Assembly: GCA_944391425.1 (NCBI GenBank)
Contig: CALXTO010000009.1
Location: forward strand, 1-44,589
DNA length: 44,589 bases
DNA from: an uncultured Alphaproteobacteria bacterium
GTDB taxonomy: Bacteria > Pseudomonadota > Alphaproteobacteria > RF32 > CAG-239
Reading direction: 5' to 3'
The notes beneath the pieces were generated by a model. That model was not told where the DNA came from. It saw nothing but the letters and a program-made list of their open reading frames with translations, and made no database searches. Below are positions 1-8,220 of the stretch, piece by piece (position 1 is the first letter of the stretch; every line of letters starts with the position of its first letter). A program made the position numbers and the translations under genes.

Positions 1-115
1 GAATGGCTTATCTAGAGCAATTTGTTCAGGTCGAAAGTGTCCTCACCTACCTCTTTGTAGGCTCCGGTACTTTCGCCCTTAAATCTTATTATCCGGCTCG
101 CATATCAGCCTTTTT
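1..115. repeat. Palindromic intergenic repeat, left end cut by window edge
   Basis: An imperfect inverted repeat is centred near 53.5. The core is CTAC-CTCTTT-GTAG at 47-60, flanked by CGAAAGT (32-38) pairing with ACTTTCG (69-75). The right arm ends in GCCTTTTT at 108-115. It resembles the complete element at 20379-20504 in order and spacing: an ATCTA-AGCA-like left arm, a TACCTC-TTGTA core, CGCCCT, then GCCTTTTT. It probably folds into a long hairpin and may act as a terminator. The left arm would begin just outside the window. Confidence 0.6.
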
Positions 116-122
116 GTAAAAG

Positions 123-200
123 TTCGTATAACGGTCATCTAGAGCAATTTTACGCGGTCGGAGAAATCATTCTGTTTGACTTGTTCGTCGCCCTTACCAG
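123..200. repeat. Degenerate second copy of the palindromic repeat
   Basis: The segment from 125 begins CGTATAACGG-TCATCTAGAGCAA. This closely matches the left arm of the 20379-20504 element (CGTATAACGGCTCATCTAAAGG) and also the arm at 8-20. It continues with GGTCGGAGAAATC and has CGCCCT near 189, in the same order as the complete copy. The central hairpin is not clear, so this looks like a half or decayed copy abutting the 3' end of the next gene. Its right boundary is uncertain. Confidence 0.45.
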
Positions 201-213
201 AGTGTACGATAGC

Positions 214-1992
214 TTATTTGCCGTTGCCGCGATTTTGCAAAACACGGTGGGCAAACTGGTATTTGTTTATCAGGTCTTTTTTGTTGGCGAGTTCGAGCGG
301 CTTGCCGTCTTTGTCCTTGCTGAAGAACTCTTTGGGATTGTATTGTTCTAAATGTTTATTTAACTTTTCTTTGCGTTCTTCCGGCGTGGATTTGTCACCA
401 GGATGTCCGGAGCCGTTTTTGATATAAAAGTTTGCGGCTTCTTTGAGCGTGTTTTCATATGCCGTGCGGTTTTCTTGAAGTTTTTGGGCATTTTCGTTGC
501 CGTTCAGAGCTTCTTTGGCTGTACTTATAGCATCTTTATCACCGGATTTTTTAGCTTCATCCAAATCTTTTTTCAGTGCCTGATATTCAGGATCATTATT
601 GCAGATTTCCTGAGTTTCATTAAAAGCCTGGCGGGTTTGCGCCATTTTATTTTTGAGTTCGGCGCGTTTTTGTTGTGTGGTGATGATTTTGTTGATTTCT
701 TCAAACTGCGGATATTGCTTTAGCTCTTCCATTTCAGGCGCATTGGTCATCTTAAGGCCGTGTTTGAGACAGGCCAGATAAAGCATGGCTTTGTATTCGG
801 GATGTTTTTCAAATTTGCCGAAATTGATGGTATTCTTGCCCAGGTTGACGGCTGTGGCGCAAAGCTCGTCAAAAGCTTTCTGCTCCCCGCCGACATAAGC
901 CTGTTGTTTGCTGGCAAAAGCTAAGTCGTTGTTTCCGTCTTTGAAAAACAGGTGTTTGGGATAATCGTTGTTTTGATATTCCTGAAAATTGTTTTGAAGC
1001 TGGTCGTTGGCTTTGCGGACGGCCTGGCGAACTTCATCTTTCCATTTTTGATCAGGATCGGCTTCCGGCAGCTGTCCGTCGACAGTTAAGACCTCTTCAT
1101 CGTTTGGTGATTTGTAGGTTGTGACGAATTCTTCTTTATTTTCGGCGTTCCAAAACTCAGAAATCAAAGACAAGCGATTTTCGAGACTAAGGGAGGAACT
1201 TTTGGATAGAAGTTTTTGCAAAAGAAGAACGTCTTCTGATTTATTACGGTCATCACGATGGCCTTCTTGAATATCCTTCAGAGCAAAACTGGCATATTGT
1301 TGGTCAAGCTTATGTTGTTCATCAATTTCCTGAGCTGAGAAAAGAGGCGATTTATTTTTTGTGTCGTGAAGCAATGTTTGCAGAGAATCAGCATAAATAG
1401 CTTCAGTAATAATGTGAGTAGTAACGGTAGCGCAATCTAAACGGTTGCGCTCGGTCAGTTTTTTAGGGTTCATATAAACGGTATATCCGGCAGCGTGTAA
1501 AGCATTGGCAATATCATATTTGGCTTCCGCGTAAGCCTGATCGCCGCCAAACTGTTCAAAAATATAAGCATTGTTTCCTTCAACGGCCAGGGCCATTGCG
1601 TGTGAAACGCCGTAGTTGCTGGCGCCGACGGGAAACATTATTTTTTTGTATTGATTACGGCTTTTTATCGTTTCCAAGGCTGTGATAATATGCGCCATAT
1701 TTTCTGTTTTTGTGTTTTTATCTAAATCTTGCGCCGAGCATAACAAGATATCCTGTCCGGAGTTTTTTTGTTCGTCTAAAGCTTTTTCCAATACGGATAA
1801 ATCTCGCATATCGGCGAAATCACAAAGCTGATGTTTGGCCGTTTCTCTCATAACATGATTGAGCGGTATGATGCCCATTCCACCGTCGTAATTTCCGGGT
1901 TGCTTGTCTACAAAATTTTTAAGCTCGTCTATTTCCCGTTGTGTGTCTGCACTTTTGCCGTCGTCTGACAGGGGATATGTTAAAGTGGCCAT
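214..1992 (-). CDS. Unknown 592-aa protein with possible CE-clan cysteine protease/acetyltransferase core
   Basis: I do not recognise this as a named family. Start 1992 has a GGAG element just upstream. Residues about 117-200 look like a CE-clan (Ulp1/YopJ-type) core: a strand ending in SNYGVSHAMAL (His131), a strand AYIFEQFGG (Glu146), then NRLDCATVTTHI (Cys187). The His-Glu spacing (15) and Glu-Cys spacing (41) are close to those of YopJ acetyltransferases as I recall them. There is no signal peptide or membrane segment. The second half (roughly 360-560) is charged, alpha-helical and probably coiled-coil. It includes a stretch at about 375-430 resembling part of the protein at 22395-23687. 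The role could be a protease or acyltransferase acting on host or self proteins; this is inference. The gene is monocistronic as seen, next to palindromic repeats. Confidence 0.55.
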   Translation of the reverse strand: MATLTYPLSDDGKSADTQREIDELKNFVDKQPGNYDGGMGIIPLNHVMRETAKHQLCDFADMRDLSVLEKALDEQKNSGQDILLCSAQDLDKNTKTENMAHIITALETIKSRNQYKKIMFPVGASNYGVSHAMALAVEGNNAYIFEQFGGDQAYAEAKYDIANALHAAGYTVYMNPKKLTERNRLDCATVTTHIITEAIYADSLQTLLHDTKNKSPLFSAQEIDEQHKLDQQYASFALKDIQEGHRDDRNKSEDVLLLQKLLSKSSSLSLENRLSLISEFWNAENKEEFVTTYKSPNDEEVLTVDGQLPEADPDQKWKDEVRQAVRKANDQLQNNFQEYQNNDYPKHLFFKDGNNDLAFASKQQAYVGGEQKAFDELCATAVNLGKNTINFGKFEKHPEYKAMLYLACLKHGLKMTNAPEMEELKQYPQFEEINKIITTQQKRAELKNKMAQTRQAFNETQEICNNDPEYQALKKDLDEAKKSGDKDAISTAKEALNGNENAQKLQENRTAYENTLKEAANFYIKNGSGHPGDKSTPEERKEKLNKHLEQYNPKEFFSKDKDGKPLELANKKDLINKYQFAHRVLQNRGNGK

Positions 1993-2066
1993 TGGTTTTC
2001 TCCGCGAGTTCCGTTTATGATTTTATGTTAACAGATAAAACATGTTTTGTCTAGTATTTTGTCACA

Positions 2067-2780
2067 TTAAAAAAGAGATTTAAATTCAGCCAGATTGGCG
2101 GCCTGCAGATAAGGATTGCAGGCTTTTTCGACGCCCAGCGGCACCGGTCCGGCCGGCAGCCCTTGGCGGATGCGGGCTTGCGCCTGTTCCAGGTAAGCAC
2201 GGATATTTTCGTTGCCGCCGTTATAGCGGAAGGCAAAATCGGCGCCGTGCAGAGTATATTCGTGACCGGGATAAAACAGGACGTCATCAGGCAGATTTTT
2301 GATTTTTTGCAAGGCAGCGAACATTTCTTCTTCCGTGCCTTCAAAAAGTCCGCCGATGCACAGGTTGAACAGCGTGTCACCGGTAAACAGGGCTTTATCT
2401 TGCCTGAAGTAATACAGAATATGTCCCTGCGTGTGGGCGCTGACATCTATGATTTCGGCAACAGAACGTCCCAGACTGAAAGTTTCTCCGGGGTTGACGC
2501 CGATGTCGATGCCGGGGATGCGACGGCTGTCCAGGCGGTTGCCGACAATCTGGGCGCCGAACAATTCTTTGAGTTCCAAATTGCCGTCAGTGTGGTCAAA
2601 ATGATGGTGCGTGTTGAGGATATAGTCCGGTTTGATACCGAGTTCGCGGAGTTTTTCGATTACCGGTTTGTTTTCGGAAGGATCGACGACGGCGCTGGCG
2701 CCGCTTGCTTCATCAAGCAGAATATAGCTGTAATTGTCCATGTAGCCGGCACGGCAGAGAACGGTATATATTTTAAGCAT
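2067..2780 (-). CDS. gloB: Hydroxyacylglutathione hydrolase (glyoxalase II)
   Basis: This metallo-beta-lactamase-fold thiolesterase hydrolyses S-D-lactoylglutathione to glutathione and D-lactate, the second step of methylglyoxal detoxification in the cytosol. The metal-binding signature THHHFDHTDG lies near residues 57-66. Further ligands are the His in SAHTQGH, the Asp in FTGDTLF and the His in PGHEYT. The C-terminal tail has the CNPYL motif typical of the HAGH C-terminal domain. At 237 aa it is close to the usual 250-260. Its ATG overlaps the stop of the upstream HD-GYP gene as TAATG, which implies translational coupling. It is the last gene of the minus-strand run that begins at murJ. Confidence 0.93.
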   Translation of the reverse strand: MLKIYTVLCRAGYMDNYSYILLDEASGASAVVDPSENKPVIEKLRELGIKPDYILNTHHHFDHTDGNLELKELFGAQIVGNRLDSRRIPGIDIGVNPGETFSLGRSVAEIIDVSAHTQGHILYYFRQDKALFTGDTLFNLCIGGLFEGTEEEMFAALQKIKNLPDDVLFYPGHEYTLHGADFAFRYNGGNENIRAYLEQAQARIRQGLPAGPVPLGVEKACNPYLQAANLAEFKSLF

Positions 2781-4453
2781 TATAAATATTCCTCGGGGTT
2801 GATTTCATCAATTTGTTTTTTGTCGATATATTGTTCAGCGTATTCCATGTAAACCCCGCGGCGGATAAACACTTCGTATAAGTCGGGATCCAGGTGGCCG
2901 ATGTTTTTCATTTCCCGCATGATGGAGAGGACTTCGGAGAGCTTTTTGGGTTCTTTGTAAGGCCGGTCTTTGGCTGTCAGAGCTTCGAAGACGTCGGCAA
3001 TGGCCATGATCTTGGCCGGAATGGACATTTGTTCTCCGGTCAGGCCGTTGGGATAGCCTTTGCCGTTGACCCACTCATGATGGGAACCGGCATATTCGAC
3101 AACATTGGCAAGTTCTTTGGGGAACGGCAAAGCTTTGAGCATATCAATCGTGGCAACGATATGTTCGTTGATTTTTTGCCGTTCTTCTTTGTTGATTGTG
3201 CCGCGGGTAATTTTGAGATTATGAAGCTCGCCTTGGTTGAACGGCGCCAGCAGCTGATCCGGCAAATCCTGCAAAAGGTATTCGGCAGCCGGTTGCGAAT
3301 AGGTTTCGGGATCTTTGATGTTTTGACGTTCGTTCCAGGATAATCCCAGCATGCGGTTAAAATAGCGTACAAATTGCCGGGAGGATATTTCGTCAATGCG
3401 GGCAAGGTCTTTTTCGGTCAGCGGCGTGTCGCCGGTGTTGCATTGGGCAATGAAGGCAAAATCCTCTTCAAGTTTTTTGACTGTGGCGACAAATTCTGCC
3501 TGAAGGTTTTCTTTGCTGTCGGTGTCATGCAGACGTTTCTGCAGATATTCGATATGAGCGTCACGGCGCAGAATTTCAAAACGGTTGCGGATTTCATGAA
3601 TGCGGTTGTGGATGGTTTCCAGTTTGGTGGCTTTATCGACGATGTATTCGGGCGTAGTGACTTTGCCGCAGTCGTGCAGCCAGGATGCAATATGCAGGGC
3701 ATACCAGTCGTCATCGTTCATTTCAAAACTTTGCAGCGGACCTTCCGTTTCTTCAACCGCCGCCGTGGCCAGCATACGGGTGATGATCGGCACTTTTTGG
3801 CAGTGGCTGCCGGTATAAGGCGATTTGGCATCAATCGCCCGAGCCAAAACTTCAATAAAGGATTCCAAGAGCTGCGTATAAGATTCCGCCAGACGCTGCC
3901 GTTCCAGAGCGGCGGTAATTAGCTGGCAGACGGAAATCAGCATTTTTTGGGTTTCTTCCGTAAAACTGATGATTTTGCCGTTATCACCGCGGGCATTCAT
4001 AAATTGGACGACGCCCATCAGGTTTTTTTTGCGGTCAAGCAGCGGAAATGCCAGAACCGAAACGGTGGCATAGTTGTTTTCTTCATCAAATTTTGAAATG
4101 AAAGAAGTGTCAATGTCGGCGGATTGGAAGATGTTGGCGACGTTGACGATGTCGTGACTGAAAGCGCAGATTTCCGCCGGACGGCGCAGGGCTTTGTGCT
4201 TCAGGTCAGGAATAAAAACACCGTCAAAAAAATTCAATCCGGAAGAGGCTGCGTTAAGGCTTTGGATGTTGCTGTACTGCAGGTTCATGTATTTGTCAGG
4301 CGTGACGCGGAAGAAAAAGCTGCCGTCGGCATCAGCGGCGCGCGCAGCCAGCTGCATAACCTTTTCTATGAATAAAACCGGATCCGGTTCCTGAATCAGC
4401 CGGTTGTTCAGATTGAGCAGTTCCGACAAGATAATGTTGGCGTTGTCAGGCAT
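2780..4453 (-). CDS. GAF and HD-GYP domain protein, probable cyclic-di-GMP phosphodiesterase
   Basis: Residues about 20-185 look like a GAF sensor domain and 195-510 like an HD-GYP domain, the class that degrades cyclic di-GMP. Visible putative metal ligands are His217 (TGSHCQKV), His260-Asp261 (LHDCGK), His431 (NEHIV), His458-His459 (SHHEW) and the Asp in AIADVFEAL. The GYP motif is GKGYP at about 464-468, followed by NGLTGEQ. HD and GYP are about 205 residues apart, compared with roughly 60-70 in typical members. A helical insert of about 130-140 residues (about 290-425) therefore sits inside the domain. No membrane segment is seen, so it is probably cytosolic. A motility-related role alongside the flagellins is plausible but not shown. 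It is coupled to gloB by a 1-nt overlap. Confidence 0.88.
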   Translation of the reverse strand: MPDNANIILSELLNLNNRLIQEPDPVLFIEKVMQLAARAADADGSFFFRVTPDKYMNLQYSNIQSLNAASSGLNFFDGVFIPDLKHKALRRPAEICAFSHDIVNVANIFQSADIDTSFISKFDEENNYATVSVLAFPLLDRKKNLMGVVQFMNARGDNGKIISFTEETQKMLISVCQLITAALERQRLAESYTQLLESFIEVLARAIDAKSPYTGSHCQKVPIITRMLATAAVEETEGPLQSFEMNDDDWYALHIASWLHDCGKVTTPEYIVDKATKLETIHNRIHEIRNRFEILRRDAHIEYLQKRLHDTDSKENLQAEFVATVKKLEEDFAFIAQCNTGDTPLTEKDLARIDEISSRQFVRYFNRMLGLSWNERQNIKDPETYSQPAAEYLLQDLPDQLLAPFNQGELHNLKITRGTINKEERQKINEHIVATIDMLKALPFPKELANVVEYAGSHHEWVNGKGYPNGLTGEQMSIPAKIMAIADVFEALTAKDRPYKEPKKLSEVLSIMREMKNIGHLDPDLYEVFIRRGVYMEYAEQYIDKKQIDEINPEEYL

Positions 4454-4512
4454 TTTGTATCTCCCGTAATGCCTTTTCAGTTTAATGCCGATTGGTTAAG
4501 AAAAATATAAGC

Positions 4513-5679
4513 TCAGCTGATTTTGGAAACCAGATAGCGGATATCTTCGTCGCTGAGTTCTTCGTTATTGGGCGTATAGGTTAAGATACGCTCAATAACC
4601 TTGTGTGAAAAGTTTTTGCGGTTGGAGCGCCGACAGTCAAAACGGATTTCCTTAATAACTTTAAGGGCGCTGAAAACAGCCGGGAACATGCTTTTGGGAA
4701 TAAAAGCTTTGCGCAACAGGTTACGAATCATGAAGTCAATTGATGTATTGAACAATATTTTGCGGACTTCGAGAATCGGCGTGTTGGAAAGGTATACTAA
4801 AGCATATTCAAAAAATTTAAGGTCTCCCATACAAATGGCGCGGACGACCAGATTGGGCGTCAACCGATTGGAAGAGTAAAGCTGATGCACCAGTTCTTCA
4901 ATTTGTTTGTCGGAGCTGTATTCTTCGGAAACGCGCAGCGTTGTTTTTTCCTTAACTTCTTCAATGATGTCAGTTGCCAAATCAGCCGGCAGGTTGTGGG
5001 AAAGAATAAGGCGTTTTTTGAGGTCTTCCGATAGAGAATTGACGATTTTTTCGATGATTGAGGTCGGCAGTTCGGTTCGGTAAACAAGGCGTTTTTGAAT
5101 GTCTTCGTTTTTTTGGTATTTTTCCAAAATGGAATTATAGGTTTTTTCGTGAATATGCGAAGATTCGTTTGAAATCAGAACGCCGACAACTTCTTCGGGG
5201 CATTTTTCAACAATATACTGCGAAATATCATTGGGCAGGTTTAATCTTTGGGCAACGGCTTTTTGTTTGTTGATGCTGGGAATTTCCAGAATTTTGATGA
5301 GATCGTCATTGCTGAGGTCCGCGTAGTATTTGATGAAAGGAACAGCGACGCTGTCGGCATCGCGAATGACAGACGAAATGATGTCTTCGGGAAGGTTGTG
5401 GCAGTTTTTCAGGCTTTCAGCCAAAACCTGGCGAACTTTTATTTCGACATCGCGTACCATGATGCGAAAGATGTCTTCGGCCAGCTTAAGCCCCTTGGGC
5501 GTGACCCGGTGGCCGTTGTAATAAGCACTTACTTTTTGTGCCACGACAGCTTTGTTTTCCAAAGACGGGTGGCTGGCCAAATCGGAGATGTCTTTTTTGT
5601 TTAACTGATTCATCGGCGTCGCATCATAAAACGTTTTATTTATAACTTCAGAATAATACGTTTTTAAGAAAAAATCCAA
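4513..5679 (-). CDS. DUF2336 family protein
   Basis: This 388-aa all-helical protein matches the DUF2336 pattern common in Alphaproteobacteria. It contains AEDIFRIMVRDVEIKVRQ-like and DADSVAVPFIKY-like segments and repeated LP-x-(D/S)-I motifs, for example NLPEDII, NLPNDIS, ELPTSII and NLPADLA. These look like HEAT-like helical repeats of 35-50 residues. No catalytic residues can be named and the molecular function of the family is unknown to me. Some relatives sit near motility or cyclic-di-GMP genes, and here the next gene downstream is an HD-GYP protein. It lies 11 nt after the Bax-like gene, so it is probably co-transcribed. Confidence 0.8.
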   Translation of the reverse strand: MDFFLKTYYSEVINKTFYDATPMNQLNKKDISDLASHPSLENKAVVAQKVSAYYNGHRVTPKGLKLAEDIFRIMVRDVEIKVRQVLAESLKNCHNLPEDIISSVIRDADSVAVPFIKYYADLSNDDLIKILEIPSINKQKAVAQRLNLPNDISQYIVEKCPEEVVGVLISNESSHIHEKTYNSILEKYQKNEDIQKRLVYRTELPTSIIEKIVNSLSEDLKKRLILSHNLPADLATDIIEEVKEKTTLRVSEEYSSDKQIEELVHQLYSSNRLTPNLVVRAICMGDLKFFEYALVYLSNTPILEVRKILFNTSIDFMIRNLLRKAFIPKSMFPAVFSALKVIKEIRFDCRRSNRKNFSHKVIERILTYTPNNEELSDEDIRYLVSKIS

Positions 5680-5690
5680 TGACGGTTTTG

Positions 5691-6644
5691 TTACAATCGG
5701 CTTTTTTCCAGAAAAATGGCAAGTCCGGAAGGGAGCTCTTTGTCTATCATCTTACTATTCAGGCTTGATTTGTCAATAATATTAAGCTCATAATACGCAA
5801 GCGTGTATTCAAAAATACCGGCATAGTTCTGCAACGGGGAGTTCCATATCAACGTATGCGCGAGCATAGTACCCTGCAATGTACTGCCGCGGGAAAGAAC
5901 TTCGCGCCGCAGGCGGCGCATGGTTTTGAATGCTGGTTGAGAGTTCAGTTTGAGCGCAAAGTCAGACATTGAGGCGTACAAATCCGGATAAATCTTGATG
6001 CGGTAGCTGTCGTCTTCTTTTTCATCTTGGGGCTTGAGGCCTTTTTGTGTGTGCCATTCCAATTTTTTATACAAAGCATTGCCTTCAAGCGCCGGGCGGG
6101 AAGTCCCCCAGTTTGTTTCCAGAGCGGCGGCGGTGATCATAACCGAAGGCGGGATGATGTCGACTCTTTCCAAAAGTTCTTTCAACAGCAGCTTGTAACG
6201 GGGGTGGCCTTTGAGGCGGGTAAAGATGTCATATTTGGCGGCTTTTTCTTCGACAAATTTCTCCCTGTCGGCAGACAAGGTGCCTTCGGCAAGGAAAGAT
6301 TTGTATACGGTTTCAATCCGGCGGCGTTCGTCAAGGATTTCTCCGTTAAGGCGAAGAGCCAGCGGCGCAAGGATTTTGATGAATAACGCATGTCGGCTGT
6401 CTTCGTCTTTCAATTTGTTAAAATCGGCGGGCAGGGTTTTGAAAAAAAGGGGCGGATAGGCATAGCCCGGAATCATGAGATAGCCTTTCTCTCCTTCGTA
6501 ACCGTAAAACCTGAAAATATCTTGAATTGTTGCCGTATCGGTTTTTTTAAACCATAATCCGCCGGATGTCTGGGCAAGGCCCGGGAGGCAAAGCAGGCAG
6601 AAAATGAAGATTAGGCCGTACGGGAGCTTTTTTTTCATTAGCAT
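5691..6644 (-). CDS. Bax-like exported glucosaminidase-domain protein
   Basis: The N-terminus KKLPYGLIFIFCLLCLPGLA is a signal peptide. The rest matches the Bax/FlgJ-C glucosaminidase group (COG2992), with the segment IIPPSVMITAAALETNWGTS around residues 170-190, whose Glu is the expected catalytic residue, followed by SRPALEGNALYKK. It should act in the periplasm on peptidoglycan glycan strands. The frame starts at ATG 6644. A second ATG two codons later (6638) overlaps the upstream stop as TAATG and may be the true coupled start. It sits downstream of murJ, DUF2333 and the NifU-like gene in one run. FlgJ-type muramidase activity for the flagellar rod is an alternative, but no rod-capping domain is present. 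Confidence 0.82.
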   Translation of the reverse strand: MLMKKKLPYGLIFIFCLLCLPGLAQTSGGLWFKKTDTATIQDIFRFYGYEGEKGYLMIPGYAYPPLFFKTLPADFNKLKDEDSRHALFIKILAPLALRLNGEILDERRRIETVYKSFLAEGTLSADREKFVEEKAAKYDIFTRLKGHPRYKLLLKELLERVDIIPPSVMITAAALETNWGTSRPALEGNALYKKLEWHTQKGLKPQDEKEDDSYRIKIYPDLYASMSDFALKLNSQPAFKTMRRLRREVLSRGSTLQGTMLAHTLIWNSPLQNYAGIFEYTLAYYELNIIDKSSLNSKMIDKELPSGLAIFLEKSRL

Positions 6645-7192
6645 TCGTCTTTTGACCGGATGTTGCGGACTTCCCTAATTTGAGGAATGTAGGTTTTGAG
6701 CAGCTTTTCGACACCTTCTTTCAGCGTAACCATGGCATAGGGGCAGCCGGCGCAGGCGCCCTGGAGTTCAACATAGACAATGCCATCTTCAAAACTGCAG
6801 AAGGCGATATCGCCGCCGTCTTGTTTGACGGCCGGGCGGATGCGCGCGTTGATAAGGCTTTTTATCTGTTTGATAACATATTCGTTATCCGAATCCGCTT
6901 CCGTTTCCGGCAGGACGGCTTCTTCCCCAGTAGATAGATAGTCCATGATTTCCGCTAAAATCTGGGGTTTGAGGCTGTTCCAGGATGCGTTTTCTTCTTT
7001 GGTTACGGAGATGAGTTCCGCAGTGATAAAAACCGAAACGATGCCGCCGATGTCAAACAGGTGTTCGGCCAGGGGGGACTTGCGCAAAGACTTGGCATCG
7101 GCAAACTCGGCCTTGCCGCCTTTTAAAATCGGTACGGGAGGAAAAAAGTTGACGACATTTGCGTCCGGTGTGTTTTGTGTTTCAATTATCAT
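6638..7192 (-). CDS. NifU-like Fe-S cluster carrier (Nfu type)
   Basis: This 184-aa protein has an N-terminal Nfu_N domain (MIIETQNTPDANVVNFFP... to about residue 85) and a C-terminal NifU domain with the cluster-binding motif GACAGCPYA. The NifU domain should carry a 4Fe-4S cluster to apo-proteins in the cytosol. An in-frame extension to 7378 exists, but it is low-complexity shadow of the upstream gene. The start at 7192 gives the canonical Nfu_N beginning and an ATGA overlap with the DUF2333 stop. The family is common in Alphaproteobacteria. The position between a DUF2333 gene and a cell-wall hydrolase gives no extra clue to targets. Confidence 0.9.
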   Translation of the reverse strand: MIIETQNTPDANVVNFFPPVPILKGGKAEFADAKSLRKSPLAEHLFDIGGIVSVFITAELISVTKEENASWNSLKPQILAEIMDYLSTGEEAVLPETEADSDNEYVIKQIKSLINARIRPAVKQDGGDIAFCSFEDGIVYVELQGACAGCPYAMVTLKEGVEKLLKTYIPQIREVRNIRSKDEC

Positions 7193-8220
7193 AAGCGTGC
7201 TTCCGGATTTTGTTCCAATTGCAGAATGACGGCCCACAGATTGAGAATCGCCTTGTTGGTGTAGGCGTCTATGGCCATTAAGTGGTTGGGCGCCCAAGCG
7301 CTGTCCGGTTCTCCGTTGCGGATAACTGTCGGCGCAAGTCTGGACGCCTTTTCCAGATTGTTGAGAAGTTTGGTCCAATCCTGATAGGCGTCTGCGTGAA
7401 CGATAACCTCTTTGTAGTCGTTTCCGAGCGCTTTAAAAATAATCAGGTAGGCGTAAAGTTTTCCCTGCTGAAAATAAAAAACGCCGTCAGCCTGTCCGTC
7501 GATCAAAGAAGAACTGTTTTCGCGGATGTGAGCCTCAATTTTTTGCGATCCGGCGTAAAGGTTTGCCGCCGCGCGTTTGAGGATGTATTGCAAATCTGCC
7601 GCCCGGGGCTTGAAAACAAATTCGCCGTGGCTGAGCGCTTTGTTGTAAGCCATAAGGTATCTGCGTCCGCGGCGGTACTGACTGGTTGAAGAAGGAGCCG
7701 GCACCAGTTTGTTTTGCGGGGAAAACATCCAGATGTCGGGCGGGTAGTTTAGCAGCTTGGAGGCGTTAACCAGAATTTTTTCTTCGCCGTCCAGAGTGGT
7801 CGAATTTAATCTTTTGGACAGGGAAGCGGTTACGTTGCCCACAGCCGAGATAATTCCGGACTGGAAAGCCGGCATATTGTCAAGCATGACGGCCGGAAAG
7901 AAAAATGGCAGGTTGGGTGTCCAGAGATGTTCGTTGATTTCGCGGTTGACCAAAAAGGCCATGCCGGACACGGCGGCGGATTGTCCGCTGCGGACATGGA
8001 TTTCGTAATCCGGATAGGTGTCGATTTTGTGGCTGATGAGTGCGCCCAAGGGGTAGTAAAGCAGAATAAATACCGTGCCCAAGACGGCAATCAGCCGCCA
8101 CCAGGAATTTACCAGGTTCTTTACGACGCCGAAACGCAGTTCGGGGAGTTTGAAAATTTTCCGGATTTCTGAGAAACGCGGCCGTTTTTTCAGTAGTTCC
8201 CTAAGCTTGTTTTTGAGCAT
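7189..8220 (-). CDS. DUF2333 family membrane-anchored protein
   Basis: This 343-aa protein matches DUF2333. A basic N-terminal cytoplasmic stretch is followed by one transmembrane helix (about 45-65, LIAVLGTVFILLYYPLGALI). A large periplasmic domain follows, with conserved-looking HLWTPNLPFFFP, GNVTASL and WMFSPQNKLVPAPSS segments. The function is unknown. Its start overlaps murJ by 20 nt and its stop overlaps the NifU-like gene by 4 nt, so it is tightly co-expressed with lipid II flippase. An envelope role is a reasonable inference. Confidence 0.82.
   Translation of the reverse strand: MLKNKLRELLKKRPRFSEIRKIFKLPELRFGVVKNLVNSWWRLIAVLGTVFILLYYPLGALISHKIDTYPDYEIHVRSGQSAAVSGMAFLVNREINEHLWTPNLPFFFPAVMLDNMPAFQSGIISAVGNVTASLSKRLNSTTLDGEEKILVNASKLLNYPPDIWMFSPQNKLVPAPSSTSQYRRGRRYLMAYNKALSHGEFVFKPRAADLQYILKRAAANLYAGSQKIEAHIRENSSSLIDGQADGVFYFQQGKLYAYLIIFKALGNDYKEVIVHADAYQDWTKLLNNLEKASRLAPTVIRNGEPDSAWAPNHLMAIDAYTNKAILNLWAVILQLEQNPEARL

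Noticed and set aside
1..235. CRISPR-like array from repeated TCTAGAGCAA
   Set aside because: Only two unevenly spaced copies occur, and they are arms of palindromic elements rather than direct repeats with spacers.
7193..7378. N-terminal extension of the NifU-like protein
   Set aside because: The extra 62 residues are out-of-frame DUF2333 coding sequence. The internal ATG at 7192 gives a canonical Nfu start and an ATGA overlap.
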